Positions 1 to 11,815 of a stretch of 64,000 bases of DNA are shown here, piece after piece. A model generated the notes under the pieces. The model did no database searches and was not told the origin of the DNA. It worked only from the letters and a program-made list of their open reading frames with translations. Source of the stretch: Gonatopus flavifemur (taxonomy: Eukaryota; Arthropoda; Insecta; Hymenoptera; Dryinidae); assembly GCA_018340375.1 (NCBI GenBank), contig JAFFJZ010000008.1, positions 496,001 to 560,000 on the forward strand, written 5' to 3'. Each line of letters begins with the position of its first letter. Within the stretch, counting starts at the first letter, position 1. The translations under genes and the position numbers were made by a program.

Positions 1-44
1 ATTTCTGTGATATGAAACCACTTGGTCTCTCATTATTCATTCGG

Positions 45-1190
45 CTTGAATGTAACAATAGGAGAGATAAAACTTTTCCAGAGATCATTTTAGAATAAAT
101 CGTATCTTCAGTCACACGAGTCAGGCTACTGATAGTTATTCTACAACAATTTATATGGTTTCAAACTCATTTATAACACATGATATTTCGAAATGGTTTA
201 CTGTCAAGTACTTGGTTTTTCATAAAATATTCGTATTTTTATTTTTTTTTATTCACAGAAAATTCTTGTCTCTAATATCATATCTGATCATGAATATCTA
301 TTTCTAAAAATTTGTACACTAACAGGTCCTTATTGTTGAATGTAATATAACAGGTCTTCATTTTTTAGTACATATTGAAAGGAAAAAAATTGCTGTTGAA
401 TGAAATTTTCTCCCATTTTGGACGCACTTTGGGAATACAGACCTGCAGGAGTGAAAATATGTGAAGATGAAAATATTCAACGTTGATGATATCAAAGAAT
501 AGAATTATTTGAAAACAAACGTAATCAAAACTAAAGATAGAAGTTCTTAAGAATGAAAATACAATTCAGCTTGAATGGAACAACTGGAAGGTTCAAACTT
601 TTAGAGGGAATATTTTAGAATCAATTCTATCTCCAGCTACATGAATCAGGTTGATCTTCAGTCATTCGGAAACAATATCCGTAATTATATCATTTATAAC
701 ATATATGATACTCCAAAATATTCTTTCTCTCAAATACTCTGTTTCAATTAAACATTTTCCATTAGAGATCTGTATTCTCAATAATCTTGATTTTTAGATA
801 ATTCTTTCCTACACATCACTATTGATGAATATCTATTCTCACCTATTTCCACTCTCACAAATCCTCATCATAAAATATATGTTGGAATGAGGAGAAAAAT
901 GGGCGGTTGAATAAGATTATTTTCATTTGTGACACATATCTAAGAATAACGATCTGCGAATATCAAAATATATGAAAATAAAAATATTTCATATTCATGA
1001 TATTCGAGAATTGAATCATTGAAAACAATGATAATGAAAGATAAAAATAGAAGTTTGTAAGAATAGAAATGTAATCCAGCTTGAATGGAACATCTGGAGA
1101 GATAGAACTTTGGAAGAAAATATTCAGAATGAATTGTATCTCCAGTCATATCAGTCAGGTTGACTTCTAGTTATTTTACAACAATTTCTA
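45..1190. repeat. Diverged tandem repeat, unit about 515 bp
   Basis: The phrase TTGAATGGAACA with its downstream context (a purine-rich stretch, then an AATATTTTAGAAT-like stretch, then TCTCCAGTCA...TCAGGTTGA) recurs at about 45, 571 and 1081. That gives period lengths of 526 and 510 bp. A more distant relative of the same context is visible near 3520-3600. Copies differ by many substitutions and small indels, so this is an old array. No convincing coding sequence is seen in it; the short reading frames here are not shared between copies. Confidence 0.6.
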
Positions 1191-1394
1191 TCATCAGAAT
1201 ACTTTTGTATCTGCTCAATTTTCGTCGAGTTGATCCTAAGCAGTCTGCGTAATCATTCGTCAATTGGTCAGTCAATGGCATCCGATGCAAAAATTTGTGT
1301 TATACCCACAGCGCCCCTGTCTCTTCTTCATTTTTTTTCACCGCTACCTAATGATCATGATGGTGAGTGACATACAGCCTTCGTTAAAATCCTA

Positions 1395-1533
1395 ATTTTT
1401 TGAGTTTTTCAGAAATGTTCAGAATTATTCTGAGTTTTGTAGAAACTTGCAGAGATTTGTAGGAGATGTCTGAATTTTGATGGTTTCTCAGAGATTCTCA
1501 GAAATTCTCAGAGGAATATTTTCACCAGGGAGA
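1395..1533. repeat. Dispersed CTCAGA-word repeat, copy 1
   Basis: This stretch of TTTTTCAGAAATGTTCAGAA and CAGAGATTCTCAGAAATTCT phrases matches 57735-57892 closely and ends with TTTTCACCAGGG. The other copy is bounded by CCCTGGTGGAAAT and ATTTCCACCAG, so the right edge here looks like an element end and the left end seems missing. It is a non-coding member of a short inverted-repeat family. Confidence 0.5.
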
Positions 1534-1824
1534 TGTATAGTACATCTGCGTCCTTCTTGCTCCTCCTTCATCTACCAATGTTTTTATTGAAAGAATCTGA
1601 TAGTAGTATACTCGACGCAAGGAACTGTTGTATATCCTCTGCGCTCTTGCCTTTTCTTCATTCTCTTACAACGCTACCTATTTATATTGATCCTGCTGAT
1701 ACACGATATACAGATGTATGAGATATATGTATCTTGCCTGTTTTTCCTGCATCCACCTGTAACTCTACTCGAAGAATCTAGGGACTCATTATCAATTGAA
1801 TCCACTTTGTGATCTGTAATTCAA

Positions 1825-3300
1825 ATTGATAGTGGTGATAGCAAACTCGCAGATCTATGGTATATTCGCTTCATTTTGTTTCTTTCTCATCCTCCTGAAA
1901 CACTACGCAAAGAATCTGATACCAGCATCGGATAGATCTGTGATATATCCATTGCGCTTTTGCCTTTTCTTTGTGCGATTATGATTCCCCAGCCACCTAT
2001 GATCCTACCCCAAAGAACTGATGAGCCCAGCATGTTATAAGAATCTGTGACATATCTACTGTGTTTTCGCCTTCGAAAAACTCGTTTTGAAATACTTCAA
2101 TGTGACTAAAGTAACTGAAGACCAACTTCAACTTCCATCGTTAGTCAAACTATTTACATCTCTTTGAGGTTTTGTTATGAACTTCACTTTCTAAATACTT
2201 TTCATATTGCATTGAGGTTTTTTGATGAATTCCCTTTTCTGATTATGAGTGATGATTCAGTTATTGATTCATTACATGATCTTTGATCATCCATTTCATG
2301 CCATTCGTTATCAATAGAATTCACTTTGTGATCTGTAATTCATCCATTCAGTACAAAATTTCCACAAGACCGACTATATGAAATTGATAGTGATGGTCGA
2401 CGACGTACAGGTCCATGGTATATTTGCTCCTTTTTCGTGTTCTCTTATCCACCTGTGATACTACTCAAGCAATCCGATAACAACTCTTGGTCAAGAAAGT
2501 ATCAGGCCAATGAGGAAAGACAAAAACGAAGCAAATATACCATGCGATCTGTACGTCGTCCATCACCACTATCCATTCCATTTAGGTAATTTCATAGGCA
2601 ATTTTGTATTGAATGGATGAACTACAGATTATAAAGTGGACTCAATTCATCACGAATGGTGTGAAATGGATGATCAAAGATTATGTGATGAATCAACAAC
2701 TGAATAATCGTTTATAATCAGAGAGTGGAATTCATAAAATATCAAATATAATCAGAACGTGAAATCATCCAAAAACCCCAGTGTAGTATAAAAAGTTTTT
2801 AGAATGAGAAGTCCATGACACAACCTCAATAAGATATAAGAAGTTTGAAAAACGTTGAAGGTTGAGGTTGGTCTTCAGGCACTTCAGTTACATTGAAGTA
2901 TATCAAATATTTTAAATCGAAACTATAATATTAATTGAATAAAACGATTCCTCTGGAGGCAAAAGCACAGCAGATATGCTGTACATACGTATCTTGACGA
3001 CACAATGGACTCATCATATCCTCGGAGTAGAATCACAGGTGGATGGAGACAAAACAGAAATGAAGTACACGAATCAAAATTTGTACTATTCAGCTAGACG
3101 ATAGCTGTCACTATCAATTCCATTCGGTGGCCCCTTAGTCGAGTGAAGCAAAGGCAAGAGTGCAGTGGATATATCACAGATCTATCCGATACTATTATGA
3201 GATTCTTTGAATAGCATCACAGGTGGATGAGAATGGAACAAAATGAAGCGAACATACCATAGATCTGTATGTTAGCTACCAATACTGTCAATTCCATTTA
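1825..3300. repeat. Large imperfect palindrome, arms about 0.65-0.8 kb
   Basis: The left arm (about 1825-2480) reappears reverse-complemented in the right arm (about 2500-3300). Examples are AACTGAAGACCAAC near 2118 against GTTGGTCTTCAGGC near 2868, and AGATCTATGGTATATTCGC near 1852 against the reverse of GCGAACATACCATAGATCT near 3250. Inside each arm are sub-repeats (CACTTTGTGATCTGTAATTC occurs twice in the left arm). The phrase ATATCC followed by GCGCTTTTGCC recurs from about 1550 to 4130 and links this palindrome with the flanking arrays. No transposase frame is visible. Confidence 0.6.
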
Positions 3301-3639
3301 TATTCAAGAATCCGGTAACAGCCTTTGTCAAAGAAACCTACTTCATGTTGTTGTTGCTGTAGTCCATGTAGTTGATGTCTGATTCTTGATCAGATTTGGT
3401 TAGATTCAATGTACTGTTCCATTATATAATACTCTTCATCAAATTACAAAGACAATAAAATTATAATCAACGTACCTTTTCTTACTAGACATCTCTTCAT
3501 GGTTTTCTCTCTGAAGCAAGATGAAAAACATTTGGAACGGTTATTTTAGAATACGCAACATCTTTAGTCGCTTTAGGTTAGCTTCAGTGTAGTCATTGTT
3601 GATCAGGGTTTGCGGGAAGGACAATGTTTCATTCATTCA

Positions 3640-4160
3640 CTTCTCTCTGAGCAGGCTGTCAGTGAACCATCCATCAAGGCTATGGTATATCCAATATAAT
3701 TTTATCTGTAAAGAAATAGCAAATTCTCAAGCAAGCTCGATATAATCTTTTCCACCAATTGTCTACGATCCTAATTGGAGAAATTGACAGTAGCTGGCTG
3801 TCCCTCAGGAGTTATGATATACCCGTTATGTTTTGACCTAAGTATAGAAAGATTGCGAATCAATTTGAATCATTCCCCTTGAGCATATTCCGTATGATCC
3901 ATCTGATCATCTGCCAACGACTCTTGTAGAAAGAAAGGACAGTAGTGGACTGTTCGTGAAGGGAGTATGATATATCCGATATGCTTTTGCTTCAGAAGTT
4001 ATAAATTTGAATTATCTTTCTTGACTAAACTATGTATGATTTTCTATTATTTGTCTCTGGTTCCGGTGAGAGGAACCAACTGTAGCAAACTGTCTGTCAG
4101 GGGTTATAGTGTATCTGCTATGCTTTTGCCTGTAAAGGAATCATGCATTTCATAATAGGC
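3640..4160 (+). repeat. Four-copy diverged tandem repeat, about 140 bp
   Basis: A unit containing CTGTC, GTTATGATATATCCG, then TATGCTTTTGCCT and TAAAGAAAT recurs with anchors near 3680, 3811, 3964 and 4104. Spacings are therefore 131, 153 and 140 bp. Copies are clearly related but heavily mutated. The small reading frame at 3967-4155 lies inside it and is not conserved between copies. Confidence 0.55.
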
Positions 4161-4690
4161 CATCATACAGAGCTTACCTGTGTATATTCCAATTTTCTGA
4201 ATGCAGCAAATGAATTCATTCATACCTTTCTCAAACTTTTTGTTTTTCTTTACAAAAAAAATACATATGAGAATTCCAAGTTATTTGTTTGTGTTTGATT
4301 TGATCGTTGTTCTGAATAACCTGTAGTAACCTGTAATTCATTCATTTTCAATTATTCTTCTAATATTCTTATAACCAATCGACACATCGCCTCATTGACA
4401 GGTTATATTTGTTTACGTATTTACGATGTATTTACTGTATATATATATTGAAATGAGCGCTATTGGACGTTGGTAAAAAGAAAGAGACAGAATACATCTA
4501 TGATCCATACCATTGGATACTTTAGATGGATGCTATTGGATGTCGGCAAAGGAAAAGACACGGATAGGTATATCAATCATTAGAAAAGGAAGAGACAGAC
4601 TGGATGAACAATCTACAGTGATAGGAAGAAACCGATGATGAATCAGCATGTGATGTTGAAGATATTTTGATCGCATTGAAATTTGAAATC
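4161..4690. other. No gene or repeat recognised
   Basis: AT-rich spacer with two partly repeated phrases near 4510-4590 (GGATG...GTCGGCAAAGGAAAAGACA and AAAGGAAGAGACAGACTGG). No splice-bounded exon or element end was found. Confidence 0.3.
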
Positions 4691-4745
4691 TTTATATCTC
4701 ATTATCGCATGAACGGATTGAGGTCGAAGTACGCAAAGTGGTGCA

Positions 4746-6291
4746 CTACCAGAATGGCAGTCGGGTTTTAGAATTGGGCGTGGCTGCATGGATAATTTAT
4801 TCGTAATCAACTCTGTAGTTCGAATTCCCCTATCCTGACACAAGGGGAAACTTTTCTCTCTCTTTGTAGATTTCAGAAAAGCTTTCGATACAATTTCATA
4901 TAGTCTATTACGGTCTGAACTCCAATCGATAGTCGTAGGCTTCAAGTTTATGAAGTTATTGATAAGTTTATACTCTAAAGTGAAATTTTCAATTAAAACC
5001 CAAAATGGAACCATTCGACCAGTTGAGGTGACAGAAGGAGTCCTTCAGGGCAAAATATTGAGTCCCATACTGTTTGCAATATTCATATCAGATCTTGAAG
5101 ACTATTTACGCAAGAGAGGAATTCGAGGGGTCTCGATCTCTCATCTCACAGAAATACTTTTACTTGCTCACGCGGACGATTTAGTCTTATTCGCGGACTC
5201 GATGATTGGGATGGAAAAATTACTCACCGCACTGTTAGATTATTGCTGGGATTTTGATCTAGATGTGAATGTTGATAAAACCAAAATCCTTATCTTCAGG
5301 AAGGGTGGGCATATGCACTCCAGGAAATACCCCCCGTTCAAGTATGGGGTCCAACACATCCAAATAACGAAGCAGTACAAGTATGTAGACATTGCCTTGC
5401 CATCTTCTAACTTGTTCAACAAACACTTGCATACCGCGTTGAGTAAATCCAACCATGCATTGAGCTCTACTGTGAACATCTTGAACTTCTTGGACTGAGA
5501 TTCCTGGAGCCCTGTGAATAAACTTGTTGATAGTTTAGTAAAAAGTATTTTACGGCTCACCTATTTGGAGGTTGAGATTTTTAGATGAAATTGAAAGACT
5601 TACCACAAACATTTTACCACAAAAAAGTCTTGAAACTTCCTAGATGCACTCCAAACTACGCAGTTAGACTTGAGGTTGGCAGACTTCCTCTGTCTGAATT
5701 TGTCTTCGAACAGACTATAAAATGGCTAGAGAAAATCCTAAAGATGCCTGGACATCGGTACCCTAAAATGTGTTTTCTCAAACTGAGAAAGTCAGCCGAA
5801 ACCAACTCTGCCTCAAAAAAATACAACTGGATGCATCAAGTCAAAGACCTCGTCCAAATGGCGGATGCCCTTGACCTCTGAGAATTACTTACACTGGACT
5901 TAATTGCAAGCAATAGGGAGAGAGTTTGTGAAGCCTTTGGTAAAGCCTCATATGAAAAAGACACGAACGGAGCACTTGCTCCTCAACTTTACAGATATGC
6001 CCACATCTCGCGTTTATACAAGGCGAGCAGAAGTATTTCAAACTCATAATAGCCGCACCATTGAGGTGCTTAATGGCACAGCTACCTCTAATCAATAAGA
6101 TATGCCCCAGACTTATTATTGATGCGGAACTGCACATAATTAATATGACCTTCCATTGTACTTCATGCGGCAAATCACCTACTCAAACATTATTTCATTT
6201 GATAGTCGAATGCCCTGCCCTTAATTCCAGTAGGAAAGGCATTTTCAGAAGAGATATGTCACTTACTAAATCGTTTTCTCAGTGTATTTGA
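4746..6291 (+). pseudogene. Dead non-LTR retrotransposon (LINE) reverse transcriptase
   Basis: The first reading frame (4746-5498) holds the ordered motifs of a LINE reverse transcriptase: a GFRIGRGCMDNLF block, FVDFRKAFDT (block A, first catalytic Asp), EGVLQGKILSPILF and AHADDLVLFAD (the catalytic YADD-type box, with His for Tyr). It is broken by a TGA at 4836 and ends at a stop near 5496. A second frame (5585-5881) continues with LPRCTPNYAVRLEVGRLPL, typical of the region after the RT thumb. A third (about 6099-6291) has CTSCG...HLIVECPAL, a C-terminal cysteine/histidine motif common in such elements. The pieces lie in different frames, so the copy is inactive. The endonuclease half is missing or unrecognisable upstream. 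Clade is not settled (jockey/CR1/R1-like). Confidence 0.85.
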
Positions 6292-6618
6292 ATCTGAGTA
6301 AGAAAGCATGTCATTCCCACAATGCTATTCTATCTCTGAAAATTTCTTCCCAATAAACAATTTTTCAGCCAACATTCGAAACTGTCATAATGTTACCTGA
6401 GAGCTATCGAAATAATCTGTGATGCATCGATTCCTGTCACGTTTCTGACGCCTCATTGAGAGTTCTGTATGCTATCTAACAGTTATCCGTGTCATCTTTC
6501 AGATAGCATTCAAAACTTTTGAGAAAGACGTCAAAAAAATGGCAAAAATCGACGCATTAGAGTTTATATCGACAACTTTTAGTTAAAATTGTGAAGGTTC
6601 CGAAAGAATGTTTACCAG
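6292..6618. other. Nothing recognised
   Basis: Spacer downstream of the dead LINE, perhaps its decayed 3' end. It contains one imperfect inverted phrase around GAGAGCTATC and CAGATAGCAT (6400-6510) but no feature that can be supported. Confidence 0.25.
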
Positions 6619-6630
6619 GTTCAACAATGA

Positions 6631-7243
6631 ATGCTTCCCAATTATCCATATTCTTTTGCAAAAGATTATATACCCAATTCCATAAAATTTATATATGACC
6701 AAAAATATTCCAATCATTGCAGAAATAAAGTGACGGTGAACGAACAGGATTATACTGAGAGGAGTAACCGACGTTTTTCGACGCCAACAAATACTTATCA
6801 AGTACAAGCTTTCAACCGAGAAAATCCTTTCCAGCACAGAGGTAATTTTATGGCAATACTAAATGATTCAATTCTAGCTCTTAGAATTGTTTTCCCAAGT
6901 ACTGAAGTTGTTTGAAAGACATAAAAGAGTGGTTTGCAAATCACACTGTAATGCATTTTCACAAAATCTCACATTAATCGTATCGAAATATTTATGTTGC
7001 AGTATTTGTGAAAATTAATGTCGGTAAAGAATGGTCAAGGTTTGTGTTATGGTTAGATTTATTGAACTTCTATTTCTAGATTCTATTGAAGAGGTGTTAC
7101 TGTGGCAAGAAAATATTGCCTGGATTCATCACCCGTTGTTTCATATACAATATAATGGAAACAAAATGTCTTCTCTTCCGAAATCAATCTGCCTTCAATT
7201 TAGGAAATATGAACTGAAACAATACTTCTACAATTCAGAATAA
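6631..7243 (+). CDS. Hypothetical two-exon gene
   Basis: An open frame from ATG 6631 is rich in Asn, Tyr, Ser and Arg and runs to a good donor, AGAG|GTAATT, ending at 6841 in phase 1. A frame opening after the acceptor TATTTCTAG at 7079 is also phase 1, so the join makes a clean Asp codon. It continues SIEEVLLWQENIAW and so on to a TAA at 7241. The predicted product is about 125 residues with no domain I recognise. The intron would be 238 bp. An in-frame TGA lies just before the first ATG. This may be a small gene, part of a larger one, or chance. Confidence 0.22.
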
Positions 7244-7249
7244 ATTCAT

Positions 7250-8960
7250 TCAGAAAGAGGAAATATTGTTTCCGTTATACACTAAGACAACTTCCCTTTC
7301 TGTACAGCAATTATCTCACATAAACAGCGAACTACAAGTCAACAAAAATGAATGATTGGTCATGAATATCAGTGATGAAGGAACTAACTAGAGGGGGGTC
7401 AGGATTTCTGTAATGAGCGCTCATTTTGTAATCGATACTTGGTAGTCTCGGAAGTAATCGTTACTAAAGATCCAATGTACTGAATGCGAGTAATTATTTA
7501 CAAAATTCAGAATTTGCAGTGAATATGTCTTCACCGTTGCAGTATAAATTTTGAATTCATACACAGTGACAAATTTTATGTATTTTTACCACACGTGTAT
7601 GTCCCAGGAAGTCCACTCGCAACTTATGTTTAATATGACCACAAACAATGTATTAAATTAACACCAAAATGTTAAATTTACACTAAAAATCTGTGGATTT
7701 CAAAATTTTATATGTTATTTCTAACACAAACTCTGAGTAGACCACCTGTGACATAAAATTTTTTGCTGTGTAGATCCCAGACAATCGCAGAGGGGATTCG
7801 AAAGTTTGGACGTATCAGAACGAGTGTACAATACTTAATAACTATTTACAAATGAGTTAGTGTGAACAAATGCTGTGAGCATATTTACCACAAAGGAACC
7901 ATTTCATGGCCCATCGAGCATCGAGCAACAATGTTAGGATGAAAAAGAGATCCTATAATCCTCCTCTCTTCTTCTCATGCTGACTCTCGACGCTCGACAT
8001 TCAGTAGGAATTAGTAGGCCCAAAATGAAATTGACGCAAATACTTGTGGATCTAAATGAAATTGATCCGAATCGAAATGAAGCCGAAAAATCATTATGGG
8101 TCACTAGTCACACATCAAGGACAATAATAGTTACTAAAAATTTTTCCACATGGGTGATTTCGATTTGGATCTATTCCATTCGGATCAACTACCATTCGGC
8201 CCACTCTCATTCAAAAATGACTATATATACTGTAGTATGATGAAATCCTGATTACGATTACATGTAATCGTTGTTTTCACTGAGTATTGAAGTGTTATCG
8301 GAACCATTGTAGCCATGGCATGTAAGTAATCATTTAGCATACCTCCAGAACTAACAGCAAGAATTCATTCGCATAATTTTGTACTATTGAGTGAAGAACA
8401 ACAATATGAAATTAGCTGAATTTTAGTTTGTATTGTTATGTATGTATTACATGAATGGAATCATTTCTAACAGTCAATCCATGGACAGTCCATCCATGGT
8501 GTATAAATGTATAGTATTGATCTTCATTTACCTCCAATTCCATACCCTATGAGAGTCACGGAATTCATCGTACGATCGAAAACACGCGAACTAGAACACG
8601 AGGTTCTTAACCTTTCTGGTATATATGCAAGAGGTTGTCGTTGAAATTTAAGCTTACGTGCCTCAAGCAATCGATATTTTGCCGGACACTACTCATGATA
8701 AACGATTCACTTGGAGCAAAAATCCACAATGATCCCCAAAAGTACTTAAGATATACTCAATACTTCATAATCGTATGAATTGAAGAATTTGTTTTTTGGA
8801 AAGTTTCCTAATCAAGTAAAAACGTCGATAACGAACCTTGTAAGCGCGTATTGAATTAAACAGCATTTCCAAATTCCAAAAGTATTCGAAGAATACAGAA
8901 ACGGGTTACTGAAAGTTGTAACTTTGTTATTGAACTTGAGAAAAGTGTCAATTTATGAAA
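7250..8960. other. Long stretch without recognised genes
   Basis: AT-rich sequence. An open frame at 7977-8240 starts inside a CTCGACGCTCGACA phrase and has alternating DPNRNE-type composition, but it has no splice signals or motif I recognise. No terminal inverted repeats were identified. Confidence 0.25.
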
Positions 8961-8968
8961 TTAGATAA

Positions 8969-9349
8969 TCATGTTTTGACAGAGTTGTTGTGAAGCCGAA
9001 GGCAGAATTTTCTACAATAATATTGTGAAATTTTGCTCAAGAGGATACAGATCTCTCGATAGTCAACACCTCCACAGAGCACAGAATGTCCCAGTGATGT
9101 CTTAGAATATTGCTGCAATGTTATATTCTGAGATATTCTGGAGACATTTTTGCTGTGTGGATCGATTCGCCAACGATGATCCAATCCTTGTCCAACGTTG
9201 TTTGCCATCCGCAGTTTGATGCCAAGAAATTTGAGAAGGAACGGGTTATAAAACGCCACAGTATGGTTTTTCTTCAATTGTTCAATTACATTTGCAAAAT
9301 TTGTTCTCAAAATCTTGCCCACGTCGTAGTTTTCGTCATCCCTGCTCAA
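8969..9349 (-). CDS. Hypothetical open frame, 125 residues, start truncated by a repeat
   Basis: The minus-strand frame begins with ordinary protein-like composition (DDENYDVGKILRTNF, then VIEQLKKN) and ends at a TGA near 8969. No ATG start is available in the visible frame. Its 5' edge abuts the CCCTGC end of the CCGGAT-word repeat at 9340, so an insertion may have cut it. No domain is recognised. It could be a fragment of a host exon or of an old transposon. Confidence 0.18.
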   Translation of the reverse strand: MSRDDENYDVGKILRTNFANVIEQLKKNHTVAFYNPFLLKFLGIKLRMANNVGQGLDHRWRIDPHSKNVSRISQNITLQQYSKTSLGHSVLCGGVDYREICILLSKISQYYCRKFCLRLHNNSVKT

Positions 9350-9578
9350 AAATCCGGATATAACCCGGATAAGAACCAGATAAACTACGGAATCTTATCC
9401 GGTTCCATACGGCGCTTTATCTGGTTTTTGTGCCCTGGTCTTGTCTACTATCCGGACTATCCGGATCTCATTTGGGATAGTCCACATGAATTGGAGTTTG
9501 CGATCCGGATAGAACCCGAATAACAATCGGGAGTTCATCCGGGTCTATGCGGGATCCAATCCGGTTTTTGTGTTCGGG
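9340..9578. repeat. Inverted-repeat element built from ATCCGGAT words
   Basis: The interval starts CCCTGCTCAAAAATCC and ends GGTTTTTGTGTTCGGG. Inside, the self-complementary word ATCCGGAT and its one-mismatch forms (ATCCGGGT, ATCTGGTT, TATCCGGA) occur about ten times in both orientations. It belongs with the other word-built elements of this window. A clear target-site duplication was not found. Confidence 0.5.
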
Positions 9579-10050
9579 TTCTGAACAGGCTTGATCTGGG
9601 TCTGACTCAGAATTAATTTCAAGAATTTCTTCCAGAATCCAAATGAGACTTGTATACGGTATCTGGGGGTTTTTGGGTCGCTGATTAAGAATCCATGGTC
9701 AGATTTTGCGAATTCAAGATGGTGGGTCCGGTATGGCGGATTTTAATCTCAAAATTCAACAAATACCCTTTAAACTGTGCACTCAAATTTTGTTGGAATT
9801 GATAAAATTGCGAAGACAGCCAATGAACTTCAAAAAATCTCCCTCTTGGCCAAGCAAAATGAATTATGCCCCACTGTACAATTTATAGAAAGAAACACAA
9901 AAACTCAAATTCCTCATGTTCCCTGCTTAAATGTCATCATTTATTTCGAAATCACAGGCAAAATGATGCTCACAATTGATTGAGTTCAACAACAAAAAAA
10001 AACTCATAAAAAATGTTATGAATGATCTGAAAAATTTAAACAAAACTGTA
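9579..10050. other. No gene recognised
   Basis: Spacer between the CCGGAT element and a mariner. An open frame at 9706-9888 is short and lacks motifs or splice context. Confidence 0.25.
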
Positions 10051-10052
10051 TA

Positions 10053-10776
10053 CTACTTTGATCAAAAAGTAAGATGAATTTGTTTATAAAATGTGAGTTC
10101 TTTATTTATTCTTCCAAATAAATTTTATCCCCTTCAAAGTAATCCCCGTCCGTTAAAACGAACTTTTCCCAACGCTTTTTTCAGTCCTCGAAACAGTCGG
10201 GTCAGTCTTTTTTCGGTATAGCCTTCAAGACCTTCTTCGATTCGGTTTTTATTTTCCAACCGTGTCAAAACGGCGTCCCCGCAATGGCCTTTTGAGTGTG
10301 CTGAATAGCCGGAAATTGCACGGAGCCAAATCAGGCGAATACGGTGGTTGCGGAACGATATGAATCGAGTTTTTGGCAAAAACGTCGCGAAGAACCAATG
10401 CAGTGTGAGCCGGTGCATTATCGTGATGAAGGAACCAAGAGTCGTTCGCCCATAATTCCGGCCGTTTCAGACGAATAGCTTAGACTAAAGGCCTTCTACA
10501 ACATTCCCAACGTGTCCGCACAAGAATATTCGTCCCGCGAACAAAATTTGATGCAAATTCTTTGCTCAACAAAATCATCTATTGTAAAAATCGAAGAATT
10601 TACTTTTGATTGTTTACAAAAACACGTGTAACTCGTAGATAATTGAACTTTTTGACAAACAGACGCTTGGCAAATGTTATAAACAGTTCTAACAGGCTAG
10701 GGAAAAAAATTTACCTGCCTTCCTAATGCCCGGGAGTTTTAAATGACAATTTCACCTTACTTTTTGATCACAGTAG
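10053..10776 (-). mobile_element. Internally deleted mariner element
   Basis: The ends match as inverted repeats: CTACTTTGATCAAAAAGTAA at 10053 and the reverse complement of TTACTTTTTGATCACAGTAG ending at 10776. TA dinucleotides flank both sides. The transposase reads on the minus strand. At about 724 bp the copy is little over half the usual 1.3 kb of a mariner, and the N-terminal half of the transposase is mostly gone. Confidence 0.8.
10134..10430 (-). pseudogene. Mariner transposase C-terminal fragment
   Basis: The minus-strand translation holds NAPAHTALVLRDVF, then IHIVPQPPYSPDLAPCNF, the hallmark second and third catalytic blocks of mariner transposases. The third catalytic residue, normally Asp in PSD/PCD, reads Asn here. 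The frame then breaks (FDTVGK followed by a stop), so the copy cannot encode an enzyme. The same DNA reads open in another frame at 10134-10418, which is a shadow and not the transposase. Confidence 0.8.
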
Positions 10777-11620
10777 TACAGCGTGGAATTATTGATTTTC
10801 ACCTCATTTTTCGACCTTTGTCTCGTTTCCCTGTTGTTCACTCACCTTCGGACGAAGGAAATTGACGAATATTGATTTATTCGATCAAGATTGATTGCTG
10901 GAAACTTCTGATATTAATAATCAACGTCTAACATCACCTGGTAAGGGCAGGGTGATGATACAGCATGGATCATGGAATTATTGATTTTCAACTCATTTTT
11001 CGGTGGTAGAGCCACAGTAGTGAAGCTTTTTCTTTTCGAGTGAATTCCCGATTGTAATCATGTCACACATACGCTTCAAGCACATGAAACTGGCTGTCCC
11101 ATAACCGAGAGAGATGATCGCCAATGACGCATAAAAAACATACAAACAACAAATTTTCGTGCCATTGCTTATAGTACAGTGGGTTGCCAAATCATCGGGC
11201 CACAGTTGAGATCACTGAGATTGCTTCAAAGTTGAATATCTCAGTGAAAAGTGATCGTAAAGAAATAATTAAAAACGCAATCCCGAGGGCGAATTCTACT
11301 CTTTGAGCATTATTATTATTTGACCTCTTTGGTCTGTCGTGTTTATCTAACAACCTATCATACATTGGATTGAGTATTAGCGTTTTTGCCGATATTTTTT
11401 TTCAGTTTTTCAAACAGATGGAGTTCGCAGGGAAATTAGGACATGAGAAAAAGAAAATGGACATTTTGTAGAGAATTTTCTCAGCTTAAAAACGCTCTTT
11501 TTTTTCTTGATAGTGATTTTTAGCGGAATTATGTCATGTTTTATGACTTGTAATTTTTAAACAGTTGACGAAACAAAAAATTTCCATGAAGGGAAAAGTT
11601 GGGCATTCTTGTCGTATGCG
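10777..11620. other. No gene; one isolated Tc1-like terminus
   Basis: At 11177 the sequence CAGTGGGTTGCCAAATCATC, preceded by TA, resembles the end of the Tc1-like element at 45760 (CAGTGCCTTGCCATATTATT). No matching second end was found, so this may be a solo remnant. The minus-strand frame at 10993-11190 has hydrophobic stretches but no recognisable domain. Confidence 0.3.
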
Positions 11621-11629
11621 TGCTACTGA

Positions 11630-11815
11630 GGTCCTTTGATTGTTGTATGCGGTCTATCGGGGTAGACCGCATGTTGTAGCCCGTAGCATTGTTGTGTGCG
11701 GTTTACCCCGGTAGGCCGCATGAAGCTTCCCGTGCAGTTGTTGTATGGGATCTACCCTGAGTAGAATTCATGTAACAACGGTGTAGGTTGCAGTATGCGG
11801 TCTACCCCAGCTGAC
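11630..11815. repeat. Tandem array of a palindromic GCGGTCTACCCC unit
   Basis: Four diverged units at about 11648, 11697, 11743 and 11795 carry GTTGTATGCGGTCTACCCC. The first two continue into the mirror phrase (TAGACCGCATG, TAGGCCGCATG), so each can form a small hairpin. Period is about 50 bp. It is non-coding. Confidence 0.5.

Noticed and set aside
10134..10418. 94-codon minus-strand frame
   Set aside because: The transposase motifs (NAPAHTALVLR, PPYSPDLAP) are in a different frame of the same strand; this frame is a shadow.
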